This document shows positions 27,659 to 41,000 of a stretch of 64,000 nt of DNA, in pieces (position 1 is the stretch's first letter; every line of letters starts with the position of its first letter). Both the position numbers and the translations under genes were made by a program. Under the pieces are notes generated by a model. It did no database searches. It saw only the letters and a program-made list of their open reading frames with translations, and was not told the origin of the DNA. The DNA is from Archilochus colubris (taxonomy: Eukaryota; Chordata; Aves; Apodiformes; Trochilidae), in the NCBI GenBank assembly GCA_023079485.1, contig CM041084.1, positions 19,806,609-19,870,608 of the forward strand, written 5' to 3'.

Positions 27659-28066
27659 TCACAGAATTACTAGGTTGGAAAAGACCTGTCAGATCACCAA
27701 GTCCCTAGCAGTGCCAAGTCCACCACTAAACCATGTCTCTAAACACCATGTCTACGTATTTTTTAAATAGCTCGAGGGATGGTGACTCCTTCCCTGGCAG
27801 CCTGTTGCAGTGCCTGGCAACCCCTTCAGTGAAGAAATTTTTCCAATATACAATCTAAACCTCCCCTGCCACAAATTGAAGACATTTTCTCTTTTACTAT
27901 TGCCTCACCTCCCTCCAACCTCCTCTCAGGTAGCTGCAATAAGGTCTCACCTCAGCCTCCTTTTCTCCAGGCTACACATCCCCAGTTCCCTCAACCTCTC
28001 CACTTAAGATTTGTGCACTAGGCCCTTCAGCAGCTTTATTGCCCTTTGGACATGCTCCACCTGAAC
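27659..28066 (-). mobile_element. CR1 LINE fragment, minus orientation
   Basis: This is a 5'-truncated CR1 running right to left. It starts on the plus strand with the complement of the CR1 3' end (TCACAGAATTACTAGGTTGG) and continues through the CCTGGCAGCCTGTTGCAGTG, AGTGAAGAAATTTTTCC and CTCAGCCTCCTTTTCTCCAG landmarks, ending near the GGACATGCTCCACCTGAAC stretch. It is moderately diverged. Confidence 0.93.
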
Positions 28067-28235
28067 AACTACGATTGTATGGTCTTTTTTTTTTAACTTA
28101 AATAAAAGTATTTTTTTCAGATGGATTTGGGTGTTTATCATTCTGACAGATTAAAAACATTCAACAAGAAAGAAAAGTAAAATTACATTTCAGACTAACT
28201 ATATATGCCTAGCCCATGACATATTCAATATTTGA

Positions 28236-28445
28236 ATGTAAGAATGGTTGCATGGGATCAGACCAGTTCAGCAGAGCTAACGGAAGCCTAAACCAGCAAA
28301 GCTCCTTTTGTCTGCCATGTCCTTACATATTTCCCCATCACAAGCACCTCTTTAGCCCAGTGTCCCCAATTCCCTAAGCTCCCTCATGTGCCCAATCCCT
28401 ATTCTTGGCAGCAATGCAGAGCTCCCAGTTTCCACTAATATTTTC
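28236..28445 (-). mobile_element. Possible ancient CR1-like remnant, minus orientation
   Basis: The plus strand reads AAGAATGGTTGCATGGGATC followed by AGACCAG, like the complement of the archosaur and turtle repeat tail (GAACGGCCATACTGGGTCAG followed by ACCAAAGG). The remainder, a C-rich stretch around 28300-28440, could be its body but is too diverged to prove. It would be a second copy of the family suggested at 9638-9860. Confidence 0.38.
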
Positions 28446-31400
28446 TCCAACAGATCACACACAGATTTTTTTTAAAAAGGAGACTAAGCTATAGTGGGAT
28501 ACCTAAGCAAACAGCAATCAATAAAGGATTATGAACAATATTGGTTTAAACAAAGTCTCTCTCTAGGTCTGTAACTTAGAAAGTCAAATTGATCTTTGAA
28601 CTTAGAAAAATCAAGAGAGAGCAGGAAGGTATCTTTACAGTATTAGTAAGATTACTGCTGGGATAATGTGTGCAGGACAGGTGTCCACACTTCTTTTAGG
28701 TGGCTGCTGAAAACTGTAAAACTTAAGGGTTAGAAAAATTACTTCAGATATGTTAAAACAGTTGGAATCTGTTTACTGCTGTAAGAAAGTTAAGAGGTGA
28801 CGAACAAGGATTACAAGTAAGCTAGAAGAGGAAGGGTTTCTAAGAGTAAACAAGTCTTTAATGTAGTAGAAAATGTCACAAGAAAAGCTAAGGCTTAGCA
28901 AAAAGCTAGACAAATTAGGTGAGACTAACTGTATTTTGAAGAGTCTTTAAGAATCAAGGTAGATGGCACAATTTTTTAAAAATGGGAAAGGCTGTTTAAA
29001 GGAAGAGGAGGGAGGGAGTAGAACAAACCGGGTGAGGAGAATTTTCTAAGCATTAAAACGAACAGAAGAAACTTGCAATGATCACTACTAGTGCCATAAA
29101 TACTGAAATGTAGAGAGAAACTTTTTTATATGCTCAAGTAATTTAGATAAGGTAACACCTAAATTAATATTAACTGAAATACAATGATGCCCAATGCTAT
29201 GATCTCAAAAAAAGCTTTTTGTAAAATAATTTTAACCTCATGCTTTTTTCTCATCTGAGCTGTTATTGAATAATGAAAACTCCTCATTTTCATCTACAGT
29301 CCCAAATAACACATATCATTCCAGTTTGTGTTTTGGATCATTTGGCATTTAATGCTCTATGTCATTTTCCACTCCTTGGTTTGCTGAAGTGAGGTTGCTG
29401 GGCATTCAGGTACCTGCCCCTCTGAAACTAATCTGTTTTCACAGTTCACAGGGCCCCCTGAGTCACCACTTATATTTGCCTAAGTTCTGACTCCTCATTA
29501 CAAGCAATGATTCATAATTCTCCAGCTGCTCACCCAGGTTTTACATAGTGGCTTGGGCAGGCTGTGGTTACAAAAGGCTTCAGCACTGTACAGTAAGTCA
29601 TGCAGTGCACTTGATTCCCCCCTTTTAGCACCAGATTGCTGACCACTGCCAGAAACAGCTTAACCCATCTTGAATGAAGCAGCAGTTTCCTGATGGAATA
29701 TTCAGATTTTAAGTCAATGGCTTACTAAGTGTTGAATACAAGAAGTAATGTGCCAGTAAACTACAAACCAGTTTGAAAAGGCAAACGAATTTCCAATCAC
29801 TGGCATAAGATTCAGAATGCTGTACATTTCTAAAACTGGACTTGTCCAGGACAGGCCAAGGAGGTAAGGCAACATCCTACATCCAAATAAACCCTGTTAC
29901 AACCAGTTCTAGTAATCTTTAATGAAGACTGCAAGAAAGGGTCAAAATAATGGGAGCCATCACAAATACAATTACAAGAATTCACAGAAAATTCACAAAG
30001 CACTAGGCTGTCTGACAAAATCTGGACATGAAACCCTTTAAGGAAAGCAAGGCATCACCATGGACACTGTGAATTCTGACAAATAAGATGCTACAGAGAA
30101 CAGCAATCAAGCTGCTTCAAATGCAGGGATATCCATCACTACAAACATTATTTTCTTCCTTCAAGGATATTATCAGTCTAAATTGTTCTTGATCAAAAAC
30201 AGAAGCAAGAGCTGCATATTCTTTGGGAAAGAACAGCATCCACTCTCCTGTTGTACTCTGAACATATGTGAAGACGACACGCGACTGCGCTCCCCAGGGA
30301 AGGGGTGATGTAACACACCTTGGGAATGAGCCAACGTTGCAGATTGCAGGTCCTTTTAGGGTTGCTTTCTGTTTGCATGCAAAGAAAGCACAAACATCAG
30401 GCACTAGTGATCTGAATGCAAATGTTATAACAAGGAGCCAATCTGAAGCTATTAGTTTCTTTATGCAAGACCTGTTAGACTAACTTGGAGCAACCAATGA
30501 AATTATAATTATAATTGAGAAAGAGAGCAGAGCAAGCAATGTGGAATGCAAAGCCACAATTGTGGTGGTGCAGAATAACACTTTGAACCAGCAGCATCCC
30601 AACAGAAAATAGTGCCATAGCTGATCTACTGAGGAAAGTCTCCCATCCCTTTTTGTCCACCAAGAACCCAAATATTTGGCTAAGCCTTTCACTTGTTCTT
30701 ATGTAACCATACACACACTTCACAGGGAAAAATGCAGCCTTCATAGAAAACAGTCTTCTCTTTAGCTCAGTGAGTCTGGGCTCCCATACCAGTACATGCT
30801 GCTGCTGTACCATTTGCCACCAAAGATTCCCCATTCGTAGGCTAAGAATAATAAGAAATGGTGGCTTTCTCAACTGTGTGATGAGGTTAGGCTTGCTGTT
30901 ACCTATCCTGGTTTGATTCTAGAGATAATAAACGAGAATAAACTCATCCATTAGACTGACATTTCTTGCAAGCACTACTTTCACTTTAAAGAGAGAATAA
31001 TAGTGGAATGTCTGAATCATTACAAGATAATGCCAAAAAAGAAGGGGGAGGGGGAGGAGAGGGGAGGAAGACAAAGACACAGAAAGAAAAAGACACTCAA
31101 GATCCATAAATCCATTAGAAGTCCTGAATATAAAGGCTGGGGAATGCATGACATTTGTACCAATGTGTTAGGAAACAAACTGCATTCAGCCCAGGCACCT
31201 AATGAAACTGCACGTTGCAATTTCTGTTTACTTTCTGTCACCAGGCAGAACCTGTTGTATATCAAGTTGAAAAGTTCATAAACTAAACAATATTTTTAAA
31301 GTTCAAGAACCACACACACATCATCATATAATGCAAGTATTTAGTTTCCAGAATACACTGAAAGTTTGCCTGTTGACAGTCCTAAAAAGGCAGAAATATT

Positions 31401-34079
31401 TTCAAAAGCATAGGCTGAGCATTTTGTATCAGTATTAACAATAGCATTCTTTAGCTCTTTATAAATTACTTTACATTTATTTTCCTCATATCAAAAAGCT
31501 AAAGGAAATAACTTCTAAACTTGTTAAACTATGTAGTTCAAAGTATTAAAACTAAGAAATTTCCTAAGAAAAACATATTTTCTAATTAATCTGGTTTTCT
31601 AAACTAATTTAAACATTCACTAGAGATGTGTACATCAAGATGTACTTTTTAAAAAGATGAAAAAGAGCTTCTGAATATAAACAGGGCACTCCTAAATATG
31701 TTCCAAGATTTTTGCGACTTTACCAATGTGATTTATAGTTTCGTTTGGTACATAAACACACACAGCCCTATAAGATATGAGGTCTTACACATGCAGTCAA
31801 CAACAGCAAAAATAACTTGGGAAACATTACTTGGGAAAACTAAACAGCAAGAACTGTTCCCAGCTATTAGACAAAGACAAAGGGAGGGCTATGCCAAAGT
31901 GAGTGCTTTCATGGAGCTGTAGTTCTCTGTTCTGAAACTGTATGTTCAGCAGCATCAGAGCAAAGTCATAAACTATGCCAAGATTAAACTGCAAGGTTTT
32001 GAAAATAGCCCTTGTCCTTTCCTGACTCAGGTCCTTGAAGACACGCGGTGGGGCCGATCGCCTCTCAGTTTGGCTTTACAAACCAGACTGCAGAAAGTAG
32101 GACACATGTAATGGGATCACAACTGCTCATTAATGAAGCACACTCTTCCATTTGACAACACTAAGTGCAAACATGTGTCATCATGTGGTATATATCATAC
32201 CAAAGCCAGAGCTTTAACTGTGGCATGTGATCTTCTGTGGATTATGGTTGCAGAAATTTGGAGAAAACTGCAAAATTGCTCAACATGTATGGAAGAGTGA
32301 GGGACTGATGTAACCAACAGTGAAACTAGACTACTGTTATTTTATAATAATGACCTTATGTTGTCACCTTTCATTACTAATGCTTTATAGAAATACTACC
32401 CGGATAAAAACAGATATAAAAATGGACTGTTAAAGTGGAACTTAAAGAAGTCCCTCACACTTTAACCTTACAGATGGACTAATATTTTCATTTAGTAAAT
32501 AAGATATTTGACAAATGGGAAAATCAATGATTAAAGGCTGAGGTTTAGTGATAAGCTTATACTAAGGAATTATTTTCAGAAGCAAAAAGAAAGCCCTGCT
32601 TCAGCAGCATTTATTAATCAGAACTTTAGTACCTAAGCTTTCACGTGACATTGACTAAGAGGACTACAACAGGCCACCCTGGACCCTTCTTTTCTCCAAA
32701 GCTCAGACAAACCTTCAATGAGAAAAAAATAATAAAATCCTTTCAACATCAGAAGTTAATTTTTTTTCTGACATAGTCAAGGTGTTCTTTAAAAACATTT
32801 TCAGATTCCTGAATTGTTACAATGTCAGACACTTGCTAATTTTCTAGTATTATTAAGTATTCTTTCACCCAGAAACAAAAGTCGTCTTTTCATTCTGACA
32901 AGGAAATCTTCCTAACATTTCTTGATGAAGATTTTTTTCAAAAGAACGACACTGTAGATAAAAGCAGTCAATCGTCAGTGCAGACGTTTTGCAACAATAT
33001 GCTATTTTTAACACAAGTTTCCTTGGGACAGACTTCTCAAGTTCAGGATAGGACTTCTAGTGAAAATGTCAATTTAAAAAACTCTGAAACACTCATCTGA
33101 AAACAAGTATCCAAGGAACAGAAAGATACTCATGCAGGCTGTAGATACCCAGGCTGAGATCCAGCTTCTGGGAAATATGGATTACTGACTCAGAGAAAAA
33201 GATCTGGATCTGCTGGGTGCGACACTCACCTGGACCTTACGAGATGTTCCAACTGCCTGCTGCAGTAAGCACTGAACACACAAATGGAAAAACTTTACAG
33301 TGAAACATTATGAGTAAAAAATTTCTGATTAAGAACATAGTACAGTGTTTAGGATATTTCTGATTTGCATAAGGCAGAAGAGCAAGGACTCGAGGTGCAG
33401 CAAAGGATCAGATCCCTGAGACTGTTCATGTCTCTCATTCCCTATATTTTTTATCTTGTTATGTACAACACTGAAAAAATATTTGTTCCAATGTAGAAAG
33501 GGTATTTTACATATGTTCTACTTAGAAGCACCAACATACATGTATCTCCTTTAGCTGCATGATAGCTCTGTGTAGTGCAATTTTCTACAGAGAAACACAA
33601 TACCACAAAGAAACCAGAGACTGTTACATATGGAAACAATCCTGTTTTTAGCCTCACACTACCTGAGGCCATTAATTTCAGATTGTGCACAGAAATCCAC
33701 CTCATATTAGGACAGCTTCAATTAATCCACTATAGATAGTGTCCAGCATTATACCTAGAAGCTGGCTTTGTAGGTCAGCTTGCAACAGATACACTCAGGC
33801 TGCTCAATCCACCAGAAGATGACCACCGTATAGACAAACTTCTGCCTAGCTAAGGTAAAAAAGGTGTGCATGGCATGCACCAAATAGCCCTGCACCACAG
33901 GCCTTGCTGGGGCTTCACAGATCCTACCTCTACAGAAATAACAGGCTGAACTTGTAAAACTCAAGTAAGCTTTATAAAGTATAACTGAGAAAACTGTAAA
34001 CATATTATTGCTAACAAATATAGTAATGTAAACATAAACACACCCCAAATCTTTAACGTATAGAATCCCTTTGCTGTAC
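28446..34079 (-). other. CACNB2: CACNB2 intron, no gene recognised
   Basis: AT-rich intron with the purine tract at 31032-31098. Open frames of up to 132 codons near 30100-30873 show no domain and overlap on opposite strands, so I treat them as chance. Confidence 0.65.
31032..31098. repeat. Purine tract with G5 runs
   Basis: An A/G-only stretch with GGGGGAGGGGG and GAGGGGAGG blocks continues as AAAGACACAGAAAGAAAAAG. The G blocks could form a quadruplex on the plus strand. Confidence 0.85.
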
Positions 34080-34280
34080 CTTCCCAGCCTTGGGTTTAGT
34101 GTCCTGTGTTGCTTCAGTGGGAGCAGATTCCTCCAAGTCTTTGGGTTTAAGGCCTTGAATTTCTTCCAGCTCATTTTTGGGTCTAAGACTTAAAGTGTCC
34201 TCTGCAAAGTCTGAAATATTTGACCCCTGAAGACTCGCAGGGAATGAGCCCTGTGTCTCCTCTCCAAGAGCTGATTCCAT
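34080..34280 (-). CDS. Candidate alternative first coding exon of CACNB2 (unproven)
   Basis: A minus-strand frame starts with ATG at 34280 (start MESALGEETQ, good context with G at -3 and G at +4, in-frame TGA six bases upstream) and runs 67 codons to AAG, followed by GTACAG, a moderate to weak splice donor. The junction is phase 0, the phase needed to join the common CACNB2 exon. The product is acidic, lacks Cys, Trp, Tyr and His, and holds two or three degenerate copies of a unit like LRPKNELEE / LKPKDLEES / TKPKAGK, unlike typical chance frames in AT-rich intron. It lies on the gene's strand between the SYGKG and beta-2a exons, where an alternative promoter is plausible. I do not recognise the protein. 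It could instead be a chance frame, a decayed exon or a nested transcript. Confidence 0.3.
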
Positions 34281-34828
34281 CACTCACCACCTTTGTGGAG
34301 GAAGGAAGAGTGCTCCTTGCAGGAGCAACCTGGTAATGATAGCATCAGCACTGACATGGAAAGATTACAGATACCTGAACCCTGCTTCCAGCAGGTAATT
34401 AAGCAAGAAACACACCTATTTTAAAACAGTAATATATTTAAATAGCCACTTTAACCAATCTTTTACTCCATTCATGAGCTGTATCTATAAAAGATTAAAT
34501 TTCAATTTCACTGAAAAAATTATTTTAAAAGTGACTTATGGATAAAAAATAGCACAGGGGATCATCTGAGAAGAGAGCTCTGGGCATTGCACTGGTGATA
34601 TAAAGCCAAAACTGAAGCAAATTGTTCAGAATTACTAAGCTTCATCTCACGGATGCCTGTGTGCTCCAAGGCATCTTTTTACAACTTCCACTAACCATCT
34701 CTAGAGGTCAAAATAATCCCCAAATGGGCCCAGGAGCAGAACTGGGAACAAACTTCTTCCAGTATGCAAGTAACCACAAGAGCACAATCAGAAAGGAAAC
34801 TAGATATCAGGTTATATAAGGAATATAT

Positions 34829-34860
34829 ATATTTCTTCCTTACATATAAGGAAGAAATAT
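34829..34860. repeat. Perfect 13-bp hairpin with 6-nt loop
   Basis: ATATTTCTTCCTT (34829-34841) and AAGGAAGAAATAT (34848-34860) are exact reverse complements around ACATAT. It sits just before the CR1 fragment at 34868. Confidence 0.87.
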
Positions 34861-34867
34861 TACCATG

Positions 34868-35078
34868 AGGGAGGAAGAACACAGGAACAGATTGCCAAGA
34901 AATGCAACGAGGGATACAGAGATGGTAGATACCCCATCCCTGGAAATACTCAAAGTCAGGATCAACAGGGATCTGTTCAACTCGATCTGGTTGAATATGC
35001 CCCTGCTTCTAGCAGAGGGGTTGGATTAGATGACATTTAAAGGTCCCTTCCAACCTAAACCTTTTTATGATTCTATGA
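34868..35078 (+). mobile_element. CR1 LINE 3' fragment, plus orientation
   Basis: A 5'-truncated CR1 of about 210 bp that ends with the hallmark GGTTGGATTAGATGAC, GGTCCCTTCCAACCT and ATGATTCTATGA tail. Its 5' edge abuts a perfect 13-bp hairpin at 34829-34860, and it lies about 590 bp from the candidate exon at 34080-34280. Confidence 0.94.
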
Positions 35079-38000
35079 AACACTTCACTAAACTCTGTCC
35101 AGTGTAATGGGACCCAACACAGTGGGGGAGCTCTTGAGATCAAACACAACATAAAGGAAAAGTACCCAGCTGGCATTCAATTTAGTCTTTAATGAAACAT
35201 ACAATACTATAAGCAGGAATTTGCTAATTAGATTTAGCCAGTTTAACTAGAAGACAATGCAAGTTTCTGCTAAATGGATTACCTATTGAAAGTATGTGAT
35301 AAAACATGTACATTAGGAAAGAAAGGAAAGGGAAAATGGCAAAAACCTGGCTACATCTTCAATAAATTGGATATATTAAATTAGCAATTTCCTGATCTAC
35401 TTGAATTGCAATAAAACAGATATCATTTGACTCTAGAAAAAAAACCAAAAAAACCACCTCTGTTTTTGCCATGGCTAAAATAAAAGCATATGTATAAAAA
35501 ACAAGTTAAAGAAATGAGTTCTCATTTTAAAAGTCTTATGGTAATTTGACAGTCAGTACTATCACTTATTAGTAATATTGCTAAAAATGCTTGACTATTT
35601 TCCTGTAGAATTAATCAAAAGAGGAGTTATCTGATGGCTTAATAAATAATGCAGAGACTTACAGTTAGTAAAACAAAATATTGTAATTTTTTTGATTGCT
35701 TAAAATGAAACAAAAAGCTTAGATAGGTTTAATTTTAATCAGCCCATGGTTATTTCTTCAGGACAACACCCATGTATCTCATTGCCTTTCACAAATAGTC
35801 CAGACAGTTAAATAACTCACAGTATTTATCAGTAATGCAAAAAAAAAGTATGATAATTTTTTTTATCTGCAGGAAAACTTTAACAATCAAATTTATAAAG
35901 CAGTGGTGGCCCTTAGTAGTCTACCACGATGTCCACAATCCTTTGATAGAACAAAGTACAGGCTGAACACAACAATAATCTTTGCTTAAGAAACAAAAAA
36001 TCATTGCCTCCAGAATTAAATAAATGCTAAGTTTATTTACAGGGGGAAAAATAATCACTCAATATCATTATTTTGATAAGTATTTTGTGAATAGCTGTAT
36101 GTTTCCAACTAAAGAAACAGACAACAGAGTGTGGTATGGTGGCAGTAAAGGGAAGACTTGGAGCACAGGAACTATGGGGCAACATGGAATGCTTCATGAA
36201 GAATTTCTGTAGAGCACTGCTGAATAAAATCAAATTTTTCAATAATTTTGAATAAACATATTTATTCATTAGTAAGAAATAAATGCAGAAATTTTGTATT
36301 TTCATCAGTGAATGATAGACACTCTCTACAGCACTGTTCTTAACAGAGTAGCTAGATTGTAAGTCAGACTAAAAATCAAAGACCAGTGGATGAAAACATT
36401 ATAAAATGAAGTAGGTCTCAAAAAGACAGATTAATAATAGCAAGTAATAGTTTACAAACCTCTGCTTCTACATCCCTCCAGTTAACAGGACAGCTGCTCA
36501 CAGCCCATACAGAACTGTAACTCCAGCCATTGAGTGGCACCATCTGCTCCAAGGATACAGCAACATATCCTCTGAGATCCAGCAATGATCATTTGTGGCT
36601 ATTAAAACTGCAGTTCCTCAAAATCAGAAAAATTCACACTCATTAACACAAAAGTCTGTGTGATATTTTCCACCAACTTTTGTACTAGGGCACTATTTAA
36701 AGACCTACAATACAAATAATTCAGACATATTTAGAAAGAATATATAGTCATTTGTGAGGGAAGTAAGTTGTGTCTTCAAGCCATTTTTTTTTCACCTCAA
36801 AATAACCCACTACTTACAGCCCAGATGACAACTCCAAGAGGGGAAAATGGCTATAACAAACCATGCATCTTTAATGCTTCAATTTCTGGGCAGATAAAAA
36901 TATTAAATCCTGAATGTTCCTGTCAGCTGTTCAAGCACTTAATGTTTTTCTCTCCTTTCTTGCTCATTTAGCACAATGAAGAGGGTCACATGTAGCAGAG
37001 CCCCTCCATTCCCCTCTCACCCTGTAGACACTGCAGCCCCCCACACACATGCCTTGGGCATTTGCTGACAGAGGCACTGGACAAAACACTCCTGTTTGCT
37101 TCTCAAATTGGAGAAAAACTCAACAAAAATGTGACATGCATTTTAGTTTGGATGAACACCCATCTACAACTCGCTCTTCACAGAGCTCACCCCCTGCTTG
37201 TGGGACACCAAAGAAATGGCATGAGAGGCCACGCTTTCCCCATGTCTACAAGGCCTACCTACCCCAAATCAACCTTCTCTTTGTCACTGCTCAAGGACAA
37301 GACCCTCTCTTCTGGGGCCCTGAGGAAACAAAGGCTCAGGTAGGAAACAAGGAGCTGCTGAGGGTTCCTCTTCCTGGCATGTGCCCTGTCCTCACTCCCT
37401 ACCTACTCATGGCTGCTGCTTGCCACCTTCTTCCCACAGGCACCTTTGGGGGTTGCACTCCTTGTTATGGAAGTTCACCCTACAGCTCACACTTTGAGAA
37501 GCCTGATCCAGTGTTGAAGAGCTTATCTCAGCATCTTGCCGAATTTAATCATGTTCTGATTCCCTCTGATTCATCTCACAAGTTTTCTTACTCCCAGACA
37601 TGTGGCAGGTGCACTACTGCCTCAATTAAAACTGCTTCAATATTAGAGGATACTCACTTGACATTTTAATCACCTGTGCAATAATACATTGCCCAGGTGC
37701 CCTTTTTCAAATTTTTTTAAATGACATGGAAGAGATTTAGAACAAAAAGGTTCCAAAGCCTGAAAGACTTTTTATATCTGAAGAAATGCAGAGACAAATC
37801 ACAGTACTAGAGATTTTATGATATAAGCATACAGACTGTAAGTAAAAAAAAAAAAGGAAACAAAAGGTCCAAGAAGATGTACATTTTGAACACAGCCTAA
37901 TCTAATTCCCATAAATATTTTGGAGAACATAGAAAGCATGTGTCAAACACATTCAAGAAAGACTATGTACCCTACTTACTGCCTGTAGCACACAGGAGAT

Positions 38001-41000
38001 GTTACTAAGCAAAGTTCTAAAAAGACATTTCTGTGGAAACTTAAAAATAATTAAACTTGGAAAAATACTGCTCTTCCAAATATACATTCCAAATGTATTT
38101 ACAGTTATTTATTATTAATAGATTTACTTTGTAATTAAGCAAGGTATAGTAAAGTATATTTCCGTTTTCTCTTTTACTGTAAACTTGCTAATGTTTAGAA
38201 AATTACTTTCTAATAATAGTTCCTGTTTTACTAAGATTTATCCCCAGATCAACGCCATGTCTTAAGCTGGAGAAAGGCTAAAGTTTTGGATAGAATAAGC
38301 AAACAGAAAAAAAAGGTGACTATTTTTAGAATCCTGGGCAGCCAGTGAAGACAGGATGCAAAAGGATTAGCCAAGGTTGCCCACTGACATCAGGTATCTA
38401 AATATCTATTGATTACAGGTCTTTATGCTTCACACTTGTTTATTTATAGTTCTGTATGTTGAACTAAGACATGATAAAACACCATTTACTAGATTGGCTT
38501 GTGTGCAGGTGAGGAGGCTTCACATTCACGTGAAGGAAAACAGTCTGCTCCTGAACCTAGCCTAATATTACTGTCTTTGAAGTGAGATATTTGAAGCTTG
38601 GCTATGGTAAAGTGTTTTCCAATGGACTCTTCACTGATTTGGCTTCCTACTTTTTGCTTGCCTTTTCTGCAATAGGCTCATGGTATTGCAATTACTATTG
38701 GGAGTGATTGTTTTCTGAGGTACACATTACCCTCAGTTACTTTTCACTTTCAGAATTTTATGCTGCAAAAATAGACTCTGTGGAAGCTTTATTAGCTCTT
38801 TTTTTTGATTTAAGGTTTTTTTGGAGGGAGAGGAAAGCAAGGGAGAAATAAGACATTATATTCCAAGATGAAATAGAAATAAATAGTGAAACAAGGTGAT
38901 CAGTCCAGTCCTCAGAATTTAAAAAGTAGCTCACTAGCCATACTCTGCATTAAAATTCCTGTCTAAATATGAATCATAAAACTACTAGGGAGCCAGGTAC
39001 AAGGTTTTTCATGTATTTTACTGTTCTGTATCATTTATGGACTACCATTACATAATGCAAGAGCTTTAAAATAGTTGCTAAACTAATCTCTTACTCAATC
39101 AAATGACTTGTGAATTTCCAAGCTTTATATTTAGAAAGAAAATAAAGTCATTGTTCAGAAAAGCATCAAGGTTGATAATAACAAAAAATTACGTGAATAA
39201 CAGAATTAAACTCTCGATCCAGTGCTCTCTGAGATCTGAGTTCCAAGACATCACTTTTGGGATTCTGTAAAGGACAAATGCAATTTTCATTTGCTAGAAA
39301 ATTACACTTAGGGTTGCTACATGTAGACCACATTATCAATAAAGTAACACTCACCATGCACCATTTGAACAATGAGCTTTTTCACTGTAATGTTTCTTGG
39401 GAATTACAGTATTAGATTAATGAGATGTGCAAATGTTTTATCAACTCATTCTCCAGAGCAATGAGTTACTCCTAAATGCAGAACAGCACTAAAATGAAAA
39501 CCAGCTTGTGCTGCTGTATTCTCCACCCCATAGGTATAGACCATATGATTTCAATAGAGTAGAACAGATGCAAAAATGTTTCATAGAAACCAGGAAGCTG
39601 CAGAGATGTAGAGAACACTGTAGCAGTATGCACTGAATCTGTGCTCAATAACTAAAGAGATGTTAATAATATAAAACAGCTGCAGAAACATCGGCTGAGA
39701 AGACAGTCTGACCATCAGACAGATACAAACAAAAGAGACAACGCACAGCAACCAACTACAGGCAGCTAAATGAGAAACTGGTTTCCTGATGTTTCCCCTG
39801 TACTCAGTGGGTCTACAATTACCCTCTTTTGAAGAATAATTCACAGAAGAGGACCAATTTAGGCAATACAAATCAATTTCTGGAAGAGCTGATCTGTTCA
39901 AATATGCACAGGAATGCTGGTAGCTGGGGTAAGAGCTCAAGTGACACTTTAAGCCTTGGCTGACTCCAGAAGCATCCACTGAAGGCATACAGACTTTGCT
40001 AGGCAATAGTGAGGGTTGATTTCATACCAGATTTCCCTTCTCTCCTAGAAAAGCAAGATAAAATCAAGGAAAAAAATATTCTAAAACATAATGGTATAAA
40101 TGGTATCCTATCTTTTCATAAAAATATAGACAAGTTTGCAAAGTGAATAGTAACTGATACTCTCTTAGATGGTAAGGATGTACCATATAAGGAAGAAGCA
40201 ACATTTATCCAAATGCCTCAGTCACCCTCATTTATGGTGCCTGGAGACCTAACAAACAACAGACTGCCAGCAATCAGATGAAGCAGTTCTATGCAGAAAT
40301 CCTATTACACTCTATACAGCAAAATGTGCTGTATAAAATCTTTGTAGGCACAGTGGAACAATTTCTGTTCATTCACCCTGGTTTTCCTGCTTACACAGGC
40401 TGGGAATTATCCTTTGCATTAACTATCCCATACATTAACTTAATTTTCATTTCTGTCTGGTTTTGGACCTACCTCATAGAGGGCAACTGCTTAACTCACA
40501 AATTCAAATTCAGCTTTTGTCAAAACACTCCTTCAAAACAGGATTCAATTTCTTCTTTTAGTAGCTGGGGACATTCTTGCCAAGAAGACAGATGTAAACC
40601 TGTGAGAGGAATATCCTGCAGGCCCAGGGAAAAAATGTTCCAGCCATTGCCCAAACCTGGGATCTTTTAGGAAGACCTTTTAGCAGGTTGGGCCTCCTTG
40701 CAAATTTGTTTTCTTCCAGGGGAACCACAATGCAGGGGTGAGGAAAACATCAATGGTGTCTACATACACCTCTTATGCTCCAACCCTAGGGGCTTCCCAC
40801 AGAGTGGGAAAAACCAGAGGGACAAAGGTGTCTAAGCTTGACACTTTTTGGCATGATAGGGTGGGTCTTCAGCTACAGGCTATACTGTAGGCAGTACATA
40901 TCCAAGCAATTACTCCTACAGTCCTCTGTGACTGAGGAGCCACACACATCACTTGACCTAAAACCAACATACCAGCAAAGGATGGATCTCCTGACTGCTG

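Noticed and set aside
37490..37530. Stretch with GAAGCCTGATCCAG, similar to the complement of the MKATWIRLLKRAK first exon of CACNB2
   Set aside because: The match covers about 14 bases only, and the flanking codons do not fit.
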